From Bacteroidota bacterium (GTDB taxonomy: Bacteria; Bacteroidota; Bacteroidia; Bacteroidales; GCA-2748055), in the NCBI GenBank assembly GCA_024640885.1, contig JAHEEC010000004.1, positions 13,488-77,487 on the forward strand: DNA of 64,000 nucleotides. The letters are read 5' to 3'. A model generated the notes under the pieces. The model saw nothing but the letters and a program-made list of their open reading frames with translations, had not been told where the DNA came from and made no database searches. Position 1 is the stretch's first letter. Every line of letters starts with the position of its first letter. A program made the position numbers and the translations under genes. Shown one piece after another: positions 18,501 to 27,921 of this stretch.

Positions 18501-19643
18501 TCAGTCATTGAGGATCCTGTCCAGGGCAGTGGTTACCATGGCCACATTCTCGGGCCGGCTGTTGAATCCCATCAGGCCAATGCGCCAGACCCTCCCCTCC
18601 AGCTCCCCGAGTCCGTTGCCGATCTCAATGTTGTAGTCGTCCAGCAATGCAGTGGTTACCTTCCTGGCATCCACTTCCTCAGGAACCGAGACAGTGATCA
18701 GGCTGGGAAGGCGGATCTCCTTCCTGACAAATGGTTCCAGCCCTATTTTGCGCAACTGGGCAATGAGCAGGTCCGCATTTCTCCGGTGCCTCTCCCAGCG
18801 CGCTTCAAGCCCCTCTTCAACCACCAGCCTGAGTGCTTCGTAAATTCCATAGTTCAAATTAATGGGGGCGGTATGGTGGTAGATCCGTTCCCTGCCCCAG
18901 TACCTGCCGAGGAGGGTGAGGTCGAGGTACCAGTTCGAGACTTTCACCGACCGGTTGCCGATCTTCTCCATGGCCCTCTCCCCGAGGGTCAGGGCGGATA
19001 TGCCCGGGGGACAGCTGAGGCACTTCTGGGAAGCCGAATAGGCTGCATCGATTTTCCATTCATCCACAAAGAGGGGTACCCCGCCCAGGCTCGATACCGC
19101 ATCCACCAGCAGCAGGGTGCCATGCTTGCGGCACAGATCCCCTACGCCCAGGAGTGATTGCCTCACGCCGGTGGAGGTCTCTGCATGCACCAGGCAAAGG
19201 ATCGCCGGTCTGTGCTCCCTGAGCGCCATTGAGATCTCCTGCCTGGTAAAAGATTCACCCCAGGGTTTGTTGAATGTGGAGACCACTGCACCATATCGTT
19301 CTGCCATTTCGGCCATGCGCAATCCAAAATAGCCATTGACCCCCACCAGTACTTTATCGCCCGGTTCAACCAGGTTGGCAATGGCCGCCTCCATGGCAGC
19401 ACTGCCTGTACCGCTGACCGGGAAGCATGTGGAGTTATCGGTCTGGAACAGGTACCTCAGCATCTCCTGGTTCCCGTCCATGATGTCAATGAATTCGGGG
19501 TCCAGGTGCCCCAGGAGCCTCGTGGCCATGGCTTGCATCACACGCGGATGTGCATTGGAGGGTCCGGGGCCAAGCAGAAGCCTCGGCGGCACATTAAGCT
19601 GGGAAAACGAATTCCTGTGGGTATCTGAGACTCTTGGTTCCAT
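18501..19643 (-). CDS. Class-V aminotransferase, alanine/serine-glyoxylate type
   Basis: Starting at the ATG at 19643 (380 residues) the protein opens with the LLLGPGPSNAHPRVM signature of alanine-glyoxylate and serine-pyruvate aminotransferases. Other family marks are FPVSGTGSAAMEA (cofactor phosphate binding), VDAVSSLGG (Asp binding the pyridine nitrogen, ~185) and the Schiff-base lysine in SASQKCLSCPPG (~205). The expected reaction is transamination between an amino acid and glyoxylate or pyruvate; ureidoglycine-glyoxylate exchange is a family alternative. It stands alone on the minus strand between two plus-strand groups, so context does not refine the substrate. Confidence 0.85.
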   Translation of the reverse strand: MEPRVSDTHRNSFSQLNVPPRLLLGPGPSNAHPRVMQAMATRLLGHLDPEFIDIMDGNQEMLRYLFQTDNSTCFPVSGTGSAAMEAAIANLVEPGDKVLVGVNGYFGLRMAEMAERYGAVVSTFNKPWGESFTRQEISMALREHRPAILCLVHAETSTGVRQSLLGVGDLCRKHGTLLLVDAVSSLGGVPLFVDEWKIDAAYSASQKCLSCPPGISALTLGERAMEKIGNRSVKVSNWYLDLTLLGRYWGRERIYHHTAPINLNYGIYEALRLVVEEGLEARWERHRRNADLLIAQLRKIGLEPFVRKEIRLPSLITVSVPEEVDARKVTTALLDDYNIEIGNGLGELEGRVWRIGLMGFNSRPENVAMVTTALDRILND

Positions 19644-19877
19644 AAGATGCAATGGTTAAATCCGGCACAACAAAGAGCATAAAAATAATCCTTCAATTGG
19701 TGCAAAGCAAGGAAATCGTCAAATTGCACTGGCAGGGCGATGCAGGCCGGGTTACGAGGCAATTATGCCCGTCAATGCTTGGATGAAGAGAGAATATTTG
19801 CTAGCTTTCTACGATGCTAGGAAGAAGCGTGGTGCGCTTCATCATATTTCCATTTAAACCAGAACAACAACCTTAGT
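19644..19877. other. Intergenic region, divergent promoters expected
   Basis: These 234 bases separate the divergently transcribed aminotransferase and Gfo/Idh-like genes. I see no convincing gene, RNA or clean promoter consensus. An AATATTTG at about 19791 is one mismatch from the -7 consensus. Confidence 0.4.
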
Positions 19878-21287
19878 ATGAAAACCATTCCAATCCTGAT
19901 GATCATGCTTTCGCTCATATCCTGTATCCGGGATAAGGAGGGAACCACAGAACAAGGAACCACTCAAAACACAGAAGCAATGTTTACACCCTTAGAAGGA
20001 AAAGTAAGGATCATGAACCTGGATCCGGGACACTTTCACGCTGCCCTGGTGCAAAAAACCATGTATGACGGGGTGGACCCTGTGGTCCATGTGTATGCAC
20101 CAGAAGGACCTGAGGTACAGAGCTACCTGAACAGCATCAAGGATTACAACTCCAGGCTGGAGGATCCCACCTCATGGATCGAAGAGGTATATACGGGTCC
20201 CGATTTCCTTGAAAAAATGCTTGAACAGAAGCCGGGAAACGTGATGGTGGTTTCCGGGAACAACGCCAAGAAAACCGAGTACATCCTGGAGACCGTCAGG
20301 GCCGGGATCCATGTGCTGGCTGACAAACCCATGGTGATCACCCCGGATGAGTTCCCCATGCTCGAGGAGGCATTCCAGGTGGCCCGAAAGAACGGGGTGC
20401 TGCTTTATGACATCATGACCGAGCGGTACGAGATCACCACCATGCTCCAGAAGGAGCTCTCACAGATGCCGGATATTTTCGGTGAACTGGAACGCGGCAC
20501 CCCTGAAAATCCGGCCATCACCAAGGAGAGCGTGCACCACTTCTTTAAATATGTATCGGGGAAGGCGCTGGTGCGCCCCCCGTGGTTCTTTGATGTGGAA
20601 CAACAGGGAGAGGGGATCGTGGACGTGACCACCCACCTGGTGGACCTGATCCAGTGGGAAGCCTTCCCGGGGGTGGTCCTGAAAAAGGAGGATGTGGAGG
20701 TCACTTCAGGGAGGCGGTGGACCACCGACCTCTCCCCGGAGATGTTCCTCAAGGTAACGGGGCTGGAGCGCTATCCTGCATACCTGCTGAAAGATACCGA
20801 AGGGGATCTCCTGAAGGTTTACAGCAACGGCGAGATCAATTACACACTGAAAGGGATCCACGCAAAGGTCTCGGTCATCTGGAACTTCCAGGCTCCCGAA
20901 GGAACCGGTGACACACACTATTCGGTCATGCGCGGGAGCGGATGCAACCTGGTGATCCGGCAGGGAGAAGAGGAAGGGTACAAACCCCTGCTCTATATCG
21001 AAACTCCGGATCTGGCCGATCCCGCCTCATTCGGGTCACGCCTGGAGAAGGGGGTCGCTAAGCTGGCCTCCACTTACCCGGGCATAGGATTGAAGAAACT
21101 GGAGAAAGGCCGATGGCTCCTTGAGATCCCGGACCATTACAAGGTGGGACATGAAGCCCATTTCGGACAGGTGACAGAAAAATTCCTGGAATATCTGGGC
21201 TCCGGCCACATTCCCGAATGGGAGGTCCCGAACATGATCGTGAAATACTATACCACCACCCGGGGAATGAAGATGGCCATGGAATGA
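19878..21287 (+). CDS. Gfo/Idh/MocA-like oxidoreductase lipoprotein
   Basis: The 469 residues begin with a lipoprotein signal (lipobox LSLISC at ~17). A Rossmann-type domain runs over ~40-190, with VMVVSGNNAKK and HVLADKPMVI, the latter equivalent to the EKP motif of Gfo/Idh enzymes. A long C-terminal domain from ~200 resembles the putative oxidoreductase C-terminal domain seen in Bacteroidota. The first glycine-rich loop is atypical (MNLDPGHFHAA), so NAD(P) binding may be altered. Exported Gfo/Idh-like proteins often act on glycans with tightly bound cofactor. It is first in a plus-strand group with a PhoD-like phosphoesterase and a polysaccharide-active fusion protein. Its specific reaction is unknown. 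Confidence 0.78.
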   Translation: MKTIPILMIMLSLISCIRDKEGTTEQGTTQNTEAMFTPLEGKVRIMNLDPGHFHAALVQKTMYDGVDPVVHVYAPEGPEVQSYLNSIKDYNSRLEDPTSWIEEVYTGPDFLEKMLEQKPGNVMVVSGNNAKKTEYILETVRAGIHVLADKPMVITPDEFPMLEEAFQVARKNGVLLYDIMTERYEITTMLQKELSQMPDIFGELERGTPENPAITKESVHHFFKYVSGKALVRPPWFFDVEQQGEGIVDVTTHLVDLIQWEAFPGVVLKKEDVEVTSGRRWTTDLSPEMFLKVTGLERYPAYLLKDTEGDLLKVYSNGEINYTLKGIHAKVSVIWNFQAPEGTGDTHYSVMRGSGCNLVIRQGEEEGYKPLLYIETPDLADPASFGSRLEKGVAKLASTYPGIGLKKLEKGRWLLEIPDHYKVGHEAHFGQVTEKFLEYLGSGHIPEWEVPNMIVKYYTTTRGMKMAME

Positions 21288-21340
21288 TCCCGGCTCCCGG
21301 GGCACTCTCCCCTGTGGGGTAATTAATTCAATATCCAGCC

Positions 21341-23005
21341 ATGAAGCACCTGATCCACCACCACTCCGCGAAGCAACTGCCCCACCCGGCCTGGATGCCG
21401 GTCCTGGTGATGCTCCTTGCAGCACTCCTTGTGGCAGGTTGCGGCACCCCAACGGAACCGCCGGTCATCTCGCCCTTTGCGAACCTGGACACCATCTGTA
21501 CCAACGACTGGTGGAACCGGGGGCCCAACCCGATCCTTGATGTGAAGGTTGAGCGTGACCGGGTAGTGGCTTTCGGCCTCTATACGGTCTCGGACAACAC
21601 GCTGAAGATCAGCGCCCAGCTTTATCCCCTCTATCCACAGGAAACCAGGACGGTGAGGCTGGAGATCCTGGCGAACGGCTCCTGGAAAGAGATCGGCCGC
21701 GAGGAGGTCAATGACATTGGATGGTCAGCCCTTTTCAGGGTGGAAAACTGGAACAGCGCAATGGACACGCCCTACCGGCTGCGGCACGGAGAACGAGCCG
21801 TCTACGAGGGGTTGATCCGGCGTGATCCCCTGGAAAAGGAGGAGATCGTCCTGGCCGCATTCAGCTGCAACAGCAACCGGGACAGGGGCGACCGTGAGAG
21901 CTATATCCGGAACATCGAAGCCCTGGATCCCGACCTCTTGTTCTATGCCGGGGACCAGTCCTATGACCATACAGAACACACCGCCGCCTGGCTCCTTTTT
22001 GGAAAGCAATTCGGGGAGACCTTCCGGAACAGGCCCTGCATCTGCATCCCCGATGATCATGATGTGGGCCAGGGAAACCTCTGGGGTGAGGGTGGAAAAG
22101 TTTCACATTCAATGGGTTCCGATGATGGCGGGTACTCCTACCACCCCGAATATGTAAAAATGGTGGAACGCTGCCAGACCGGTCACCTCCCCGATCCCTT
22201 CGATCCCACCCCGGTGGAACAGGGCATCGGTGTCTATTACACCAACCTGGTGGTAGGGGGGATTGATTTTGCCATCATCGAGGACCGCAAGTTCAAATCC
22301 GGGCCCAACGGCAAGATCCCGCAGCAGGGTCCCAGGCCCGACCATATTTTGAACCCTGACTATGATCCGGCATCCATCGACCTGGAGGGCCTGGTCATGC
22401 TGGGTGACCGGCAACTGAATTTCCTGGACCAGTGGGCCGGGTGGACCGAAGGCGTGGCCATGAAGGCAGTGCTCTCGCAGACGGGATTTTGCGGCGGTGC
22501 CCATCTCCACGGCAGCAGGGTGAACCGGTTGCATGCCGATCTTGATTCCAATGGATGGCCCCAGTCAGGACGCAACAGGGCGCTCAGGGCCATTCAAAAA
22601 GCCAGCGCGGTGCATATCGCGGGTGACCAGCATATTGCCACGGTGATCCACCACGGCATCGACCGGTTCGGGGACGGACCCTGGGCATTTGTGGTGCCTG
22701 CCAGTGTAAATAACTACTATAAAAGGTGGTGGTGGCCCGAAGATGAACAACCGGGCATGCAACATGACCCGGAAAACCCCCTGCCCTGGACAGGGGATTA
22801 TTTCGACGGGATGGGGAACAGGATCACCATGGTTGCCTATGCAAACCCTGAGAATCCTTCTGAAGGGGGCGGGTTTGGACTGATCAGGTTCAATAAACCG
22901 GCACGTGAGGTGACCTTCGAGTGCTGGCCCCGTGACGTGTTCGTGCTGGAAAAGGGAGCCAGCCAGTTTCCGGGATGGCCCGTCACCATAAAACCTGAAC
23001 CATGA
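21341..23005 (+). CDS. PhoD-like metallophosphoesterase lipoprotein
   Basis: This is a 554-residue protein with an N-terminal lipoprotein signal (LLAALLVAGC, Cys ~33). An Ig-like N-terminal domain is followed by the metallophosphoesterase core of PhoD-like phosphatases: AAFSCNSN, FYAGDQSYDH (~205), PDDHDVGQGN (~235) and IAGDQHIAT (~425), which supply Asp, Asn and His metal ligands. PhoD enzymes hydrolyse phosphodiesters or phosphomonoesters outside the cytoplasm. Being coupled to a glycan-active gene by an ATGA overlap suggests removal of phosphate or a similar ester from a polysaccharide, though this is inference. Confidence 0.82.
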   Translation: MKHLIHHHSAKQLPHPAWMPVLVMLLAALLVAGCGTPTEPPVISPFANLDTICTNDWWNRGPNPILDVKVERDRVVAFGLYTVSDNTLKISAQLYPLYPQETRTVRLEILANGSWKEIGREEVNDIGWSALFRVENWNSAMDTPYRLRHGERAVYEGLIRRDPLEKEEIVLAAFSCNSNRDRGDRESYIRNIEALDPDLLFYAGDQSYDHTEHTAAWLLFGKQFGETFRNRPCICIPDDHDVGQGNLWGEGGKVSHSMGSDDGGYSYHPEYVKMVERCQTGHLPDPFDPTPVEQGIGVYYTNLVVGGIDFAIIEDRKFKSGPNGKIPQQGPRPDHILNPDYDPASIDLEGLVMLGDRQLNFLDQWAGWTEGVAMKAVLSQTGFCGGAHLHGSRVNRLHADLDSNGWPQSGRNRALRAIQKASAVHIAGDQHIATVIHHGIDRFGDGPWAFVVPASVNNYYKRWWWPEDEQPGMQHDPENPLPWTGDYFDGMGNRITMVAYANPENPSEGGGFGLIRFNKPAREVTFECWPRDVFVLEKGASQFPGWPVTIKPEP

Positions 23006-26000
23006 GAAGATCCATCCTCCTCCTGCTCCTGCTGGGGGCATTCACCGGCCATGCCATCTCGCAACTGATCCCGGCTGAGCGCCGGATCCAATGGGACCCG
23101 GGGATCCCGGGCGGGATCCCGGATATCAGCGGTCCGGTGGAAAACATCCTGGATTACGGGGCCGATCCCACCGGGGTGGCGGACAGCAGGGAGGCCATCG
23201 CCAGGGCCATGGTGGCAATGCCTTCCACAGGCGGGGTGGTATTCATCCCGGAAGGTACCTTCCGGGTGGGAGACAAAATATCCGTGGGAAAGGATGGTGT
23301 GGTGTTCCGCGGCACCGGCAGGAAATCAAGGCTTCTCCTGGAATTCGACGGGGATGCCATCGAGGTGGTCACCTACCGGCGGGGTGCATGGCAACAGCTT
23401 CTCCAGGGCGCTTTCAAAGATTCCCTTGCAGTGACCGTTGAAGACGGATCCCTTTTCAAACCGGGTGAATTTGCCGAGATCGAGCAGGACAACGATTCCC
23501 TCCTGATGTACACCAATCCCGACTGGATCGTCTCCTGGGGGGAGAATTCGGTGGGGCAACTTTTTGAAGTGGAGGCAGTACAGGGGAACCGGGTGACCTT
23601 CAGATCCCCCGTCCACCTTGACTTTTCCACGGAGCTGAATGCGCGGATCAGGCCCCAGGGATTTATTCGGAAGGTGGGATTCGAGGAGCTCTACATGGAG
23701 AAAATGACCCCCGGCGGCCATACCCTGATCTTTAAGAACGCGGCTTACTGCTGGGTAAGGAACGTGGAGAGCAACCACACCCGGAGGACCCATGTGCACC
23801 AGACCACGTGCCTTGGGAACGAAGTCAGGGAGAGCTATTTTCACCGCTCCTTTGACTATGGAGGGGGAGGAAGCGGATACGGTGTGGAGTGCGGCTTTCA
23901 CGTCACCAATACCCTGGTGGAAAACAACATCTTCGATTCGCTCCGCCACGCCATGATCATCCAGGTGGGCGCCAACGGGAATGTGTACGGATATAACTAC
24001 TCCATCCACCCGGTCCAGGGGGATGGAGAGACCAACCTGAACGTGGGATGGACACCTCCGGATATCTCCATCCACGGCCACTACCCGTTCATGAATCTTT
24101 TTGAAGGAAACGAGGTGGAAGAGCTGGGCATCGGTGATTACTGGGGTCCGGCCGGACCCGGCAACACCTATTTCAGGAACAGGTTGAAGGGGGACGGGAT
24201 CCTTTACTATGATGCATCACACCGGCAGAATGTGATCGGTAACCTGACCACTAAAATATCCGATTCCTCCGGTAAGAGCGAACAGAAGCTGGAGCACGGG
24301 AACGTGGTCAACGGGAGTACGCAATGGGATCCCGGGATCCCTGAACGGGAGCTGCCGGGGTCCTATTACCTTGATTCGGTTCCGGATTTTTTCGGGGACC
24401 TGGACTGGCCCCCTTTCGGTCCGGATGTGGCCTCACCCGTGAAGTTGCCTGCCCAGACCCGGTTTGAGAACCTTCCCTTCCTGAATGTGGCCCCTGACCG
24501 GGATCCGGTGCCTGCCTATGAGAAACTTGAGTTCACCATCGATAACGGAAAGAGCTATGACAATCCCTTCGATCCCTCGGAGGTTGATATTTCGGGCCGG
24601 TTCATCTCCCCTTCCGGGGATGAGGTAATGATCAATGCATTCTGGGACGGGGGCGCCTGGAAACTGAGGTTTGCTGGCGGTGAAACGGGACAGTGGAGCT
24701 ACACCGTTGCGGTATCGGACCGGGATGGCAAAGAGGAGATAAAGGGCCAGTTCCAGGTCACCGGTTCCGGCCAGAAAGGATGGATCCGCCCCTCCGAACA
24801 GGACCCGCACTACCTGGTCCACGATGACGGCAGCCCGTTCTACGGGATCGGGATGGCAGTGCCCTGGCTGGTATACGACGACCGCTACTACGACCAGCCT
24901 GACCTGTTCTCCGGACTCAGTGGATACGGCGTGAATTTCATCAACTGGCTCTTTACCAGCTGGGACATCCTGCTCATAAGGGATTCGTACCAGGCTTTCA
25001 GCATGGAGGATGCCGAACGGTTTGACCTGCTGATCGCCGATGCCGAAGCGCAGGGCATCAAACTCCTGCTGGGGATCTGGATCCACGACCTCCTGAGGGA
25101 TGCACCTCATCCCTGGAGCGGATTCTACGACTGGAGCTCGAATCCTTTCAACCAGCTCACCACGGCGGATGGATTCTTCAGCGACTCCACCAGCTGGGAG
25201 TTCCAGAAGAATTATTACCGCTATATCATTGCCAGGTGGGGTTACTCCTCCTCCGTGGCCATGTGGCACCTGGTGGCGGAAATCAACGGGACCAATGCCA
25301 TCTATGATCCCTATGCCATGAACAATGATGAAAGGGGCTGGCACAACAGGATGAACCGTTTCTTCAGCGAAAACGACCCTTTCGGTCACCCCACCTCTGT
25401 GTCCGGAAGCGGGGGGTATGATTTCGGCAATGGCTGGGAGATCACCGGGGTTCCCCAGGCCCACGAGTACCCCTACCCCCGGGACCGCATCAAAGAGAAC
25501 CCCGACCGGATCGCTTACTGGTCCGACCGGCTTTTCAAAGGGTACCAAAAACCCGCGCTTATCGGCGAATTTGGCAAATATCTTTACGAGGAGGGGATCT
25601 CCGAAAGTTTCCTGCACAACGGCATCTGGGCCGGGCTGATGTCAGGTGCCGCCGCCACCCCCCTGCACTGGTGGGGCGGGCAGATCGCCTCCCGGCCGGA
25701 AAATTTCAGCACCTTCAACCAGGCCATGCTGGAGCAGTTATTATACCTGAAAACCTTTGTGGATGGAATTGATATGGCCGCCCAGGGATTCACCTCCCTC
25801 TACAGTGCACCCGAAGGGGAGCGCATTCTCCTGTCGGGGATGCCCGAAGGAAAAGCATATGGTTTGAAGGGCGATTCAATCCACCTCTGCTGGATCTACC
25901 ATGTGAACGAGCGCTCTGCCACCCTCTTTTCAGGGGTCGGGATCGAGTTACCCGGTCTCCCCGAGGGAAATTATGCCATAAGTTTTTACGACACCTGGAG

Positions 26001-26382
26001 CGGGGAGTGGGCCCCCCCGGGAATGGAGGCAGAGACCGTGGAGGGAGTTCTCCAGGTCGCATGTCCCGATTTCACCGGAGACCTGGCTTTAAAAATCGAG
26101 TATGCCGGCCCCGCAGGCGGGACAGGGACAGTGCACCGGGGAGGCCAGGAGTTCCAGATCTTTCCAAATCCCTGCAGTGCTACCCTCTTTATCAATGGAT
26201 CCCGGCATGTACGCGCCCTGCGTCTTCTGAGCGTCACCGGCCAGCTCCTGGCAGAAAAGCATGCGCCCCGCGATCCCGTGGACCGGCTGGACCTTACCGC
26301 TTTCAGTGAAGGGATCTACCTGCTTGAGATCGAAGATGCCTGGGGAAACAGGCACAACTTCAGGATCCTGCGCATCTCCTGA
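23002..26382 (+). CDS. Secreted fusion: beta-helix domain + DUF5060/GH5-like hydrolase + T9SS domain
   Basis: This 1126-residue protein has a Sec signal (RRSILLLLLLGAFTGHA). Residues ~30-480 form a pectate-lyase-type parallel beta-helix that begins with the common ILDYGADPTGVADSREAI motif. Residues ~505-600 look like DUF5060, a beta-sandwich preceding GH barrels. Residues ~600-960 are a TIM-barrel hydrolase with probable acid/base Glu in WHLVAEINGT and nucleophile Glu in ALIGEFGKY. A further beta-rich segment and a type A T9SS domain (IFPNPCSATLFI...GIYLLEI) end the protein. Start and preceding stop overlap as ATGA, indicating translational coupling to the PhoD-like gene. Both catalytic modules look complete, so it could be a two-activity surface enzyme. 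Confidence 0.8.
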   Translation: MRRSILLLLLLGAFTGHAISQLIPAERRIQWDPGIPGGIPDISGPVENILDYGADPTGVADSREAIARAMVAMPSTGGVVFIPEGTFRVGDKISVGKDGVVFRGTGRKSRLLLEFDGDAIEVVTYRRGAWQQLLQGAFKDSLAVTVEDGSLFKPGEFAEIEQDNDSLLMYTNPDWIVSWGENSVGQLFEVEAVQGNRVTFRSPVHLDFSTELNARIRPQGFIRKVGFEELYMEKMTPGGHTLIFKNAAYCWVRNVESNHTRRTHVHQTTCLGNEVRESYFHRSFDYGGGGSGYGVECGFHVTNTLVENNIFDSLRHAMIIQVGANGNVYGYNYSIHPVQGDGETNLNVGWTPPDISIHGHYPFMNLFEGNEVEELGIGDYWGPAGPGNTYFRNRLKGDGILYYDASHRQNVIGNLTTKISDSSGKSEQKLEHGNVVNGSTQWDPGIPERELPGSYYLDSVPDFFGDLDWPPFGPDVASPVKLPAQTRFENLPFLNVAPDRDPVPAYEKLEFTIDNGKSYDNPFDPSEVDISGRFISPSGDEVMINAFWDGGAWKLRFAGGETGQWSYTVAVSDRDGKEEIKGQFQVTGSGQKGWIRPSEQDPHYLVHDDGSPFYGIGMAVPWLVYDDRYYDQPDLFSGLSGYGVNFINWLFTSWDILLIRDSYQAFSMEDAERFDLLIADAEAQGIKLLLGIWIHDLLRDAPHPWSGFYDWSSNPFNQLTTADGFFSDSTSWEFQKNYYRYIIARWGYSSSVAMWHLVAEINGTNAIYDPYAMNNDERGWHNRMNRFFSENDPFGHPTSVSGSGGYDFGNGWEITGVPQAHEYPYPRDRIKENPDRIAYWSDRLFKGYQKPALIGEFGKYLYEEGISESFLHNGIWAGLMSGAAATPLHWWGGQIASRPENFSTFNQAMLEQLLYLKTFVDGIDMAAQGFTSLYSAPEGERILLSGMPEGKAYGLKGDSIHLCWIYHVNERSATLFSGVGIELPGLPEGNYAISFYDTWSGEWAPPGMEAETVEGVLQVACPDFTGDLALKIEYAGPAGGTGTVHRGGQEFQIFPNPCSATLFINGSRHVRALRLLSVTGQLLAEKHAPRDPVDRLDLTAFSEGIYLLEIEDAWGNRHNFRILRIS

Positions 26383-26391
26383 TGTTTTGGA

Positions 26392-27921
26392 TCAACCGCC
26401 CCACAACTGGGCGGCGAACCTGTTCTTTTTCACCATGGCCCCGTACTCCCAGGGCGGAGCGATACACCGTGGGCACCAGTGTCCCCCCTTCAATACCGCA
26501 TGGGGGGTCATGCTGAAAGGGTGTCCAAGGCTGCATACCCAGTCAAGGGAAAGGTTCATTTCGCCGTTCCATCCTGCACTGACCAGCGACCCACCCCTGA
26601 AACGGGCCGCCTGTTGCAGGTCATCCTCCGTCAGCTCCTTCTTGGACTCCGGGTATCCATGGTCGAGCCTCCGGTAGGACTGGTCCACGTCAAGGGAGGG
26701 CATGGGGCCTTCCCACCCGGGAATGGCCCTGAAGGCTTCCACCGAACCAAAGAATGCATTGATCTTCCCGGTGTCGCCCTCCCTGATCCACCACAGGGGT
26801 CCGTGTTCCCTTCGGGCCAGTTTTTTAAGCTGGCTATGGGTGGCCCGCTGCACCATCCACCTGAACGGCGGCAGTTTTTTATTGAGCCACGCGGTGACTT
26901 TGAGGGTCAGGGGAAGTTGCTGCCGTACCTCCTCATAAAAATCCTCCATGGTTTGTCCGCCCCGCCAGTGACCCAGGTAGTCATTCAGCACGGAGGCATC
27001 CTCGAAGTACTGCATGTGAAAATTCTTCAGGGCGAACCACTGCCTATCCATGGCTTTCCGGTAGTCGATGCCCAGCATCAGGTAGATCCTGCGAAGGAAT
27101 TCAAGGTAGGTGGTCCGGCAGCCTGGCCCGCCCGAAATATTGTAGTACCCACCCCAGAAATCGGAATCCGCGGGGAGATCCAGGCAACGGACCAGCAAAC
27201 GTCCCGCATCCCTTGCCGTAACATTTTCCATCATTGAATGTAGAGGCTGGTGGAACATGATGGGGTCCATGAGCGAGAAGAGACCCGGGATCATAATAAA
27301 GGTTTGCCTGAGTGAAACACGGTGTTTGATCCCTGACTGCATCACGCACAGTTCCCCCTCGATCTTGGAGAGTGCGTAGGTGTCAAAGACGCTGGGCACG
27401 ATGGGATCGCCCGTCCTCCCCACGTGGACAGGGGGCAGCCTGTCGCCGTATTCGGCCACCGATCCGATGTAGACCATCCTGGTGTGTTCCGGGTCCCGGG
27501 CCTCGATGGCCTCTACGATATACCGCGTGCCCCTGGCATTGACCAGGTTTGCCATCTCCGGCCTTCGGTCGGCCTCCGGCGAGATCAGCGCAAGGGTGTG
27601 CAGGCACCAGTCGATCCCCCTGCAGGCCTCCTCCACATCGGCCCGCTCCAGGACATCGCCCCAGACGATCTTTAATCCATCGCTTTCCACGGTACCGGCT
27701 CCCCGGATGGGAACGATGCCCGATTGCCGTTCATAGGTTGCAAACTGTTTTTTGTTGGCCCGGGAAGGGCGCAACAGGAGGACAATCTTGTAGTGTGTCC
27801 TCTTTTCCCAAAGGAGCCTGAACGCCTCGGAACCCATGGAGCCAGAGGCTCCGGTCAGCAGCACCACCTGGCGCGGTCCCGCTGCACTTTCCATTTTTTC
27901 GTTTCTGCCGGCTCCGCTCAT
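26392..27921 (-). CDS. NAD-dependent epimerase/dehydratase (extended SDR) with C-terminal zinc-ribbon-like tail
   Basis: Of the 509 residues, ~15-330 form an extended SDR domain: glycine motif LTGASGSMGSEAF, a serine in YIGSVAEYGD and the catalytic YALSK at ~185. From ~340 the protein departs from ordinary epimerases. The last 70 residues contain WVCSLGHPFSMTPHAV followed by GGHWCPRC, a CxxGH...CPxC treble-clef pattern seen in nucleic-acid-associated zinc ribbons. The combination is unusual. The start overlaps the stop of the YdeI-like gene by 4 bases. It is the last gene of the long minus-strand run and converges on the T9SS fusion gene with only 9 bases between stops. Function is probably sugar-nucleotide or lipid modification. 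Confidence 0.75.
   Translation of the reverse strand: MSGAGRNEKMESAAGPRQVVLLTGASGSMGSEAFRLLWEKRTHYKIVLLLRPSRANKKQFATYERQSGIVPIRGAGTVESDGLKIVWGDVLERADVEEACRGIDWCLHTLALISPEADRRPEMANLVNARGTRYIVEAIEARDPEHTRMVYIGSVAEYGDRLPPVHVGRTGDPIVPSVFDTYALSKIEGELCVMQSGIKHRVSLRQTFIMIPGLFSLMDPIMFHQPLHSMMENVTARDAGRLLVRCLDLPADSDFWGGYYNISGGPGCRTTYLEFLRRIYLMLGIDYRKAMDRQWFALKNFHMQYFEDASVLNDYLGHWRGGQTMEDFYEEVRQQLPLTLKVTAWLNKKLPPFRWMVQRATHSQLKKLARREHGPLWWIREGDTGKINAFFGSVEAFRAIPGWEGPMPSLDVDQSYRRLDHGYPESKKELTEDDLQQAARFRGGSLVSAGWNGEMNLSLDWVCSLGHPFSMTPHAVLKGGHWCPRCIAPPWEYGAMVKKNRFAAQLWGG

Noticed and set aside
19644-19877. Small minus-strand gene extending the aminotransferase upstream
   Set aside because: A frame overlapping 19538-19762 lacks a domain and mostly lies antisense or out of frame to the aminotransferase N-terminus; composition is not protein-like.
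20911-20922. Third LacI-type operator (ggtgacacacac)
   Set aside because: It lies in the coding sequence of the Gfo/Idh-like gene and has only one arm, with no matching GTGTGT or central CG dyad.
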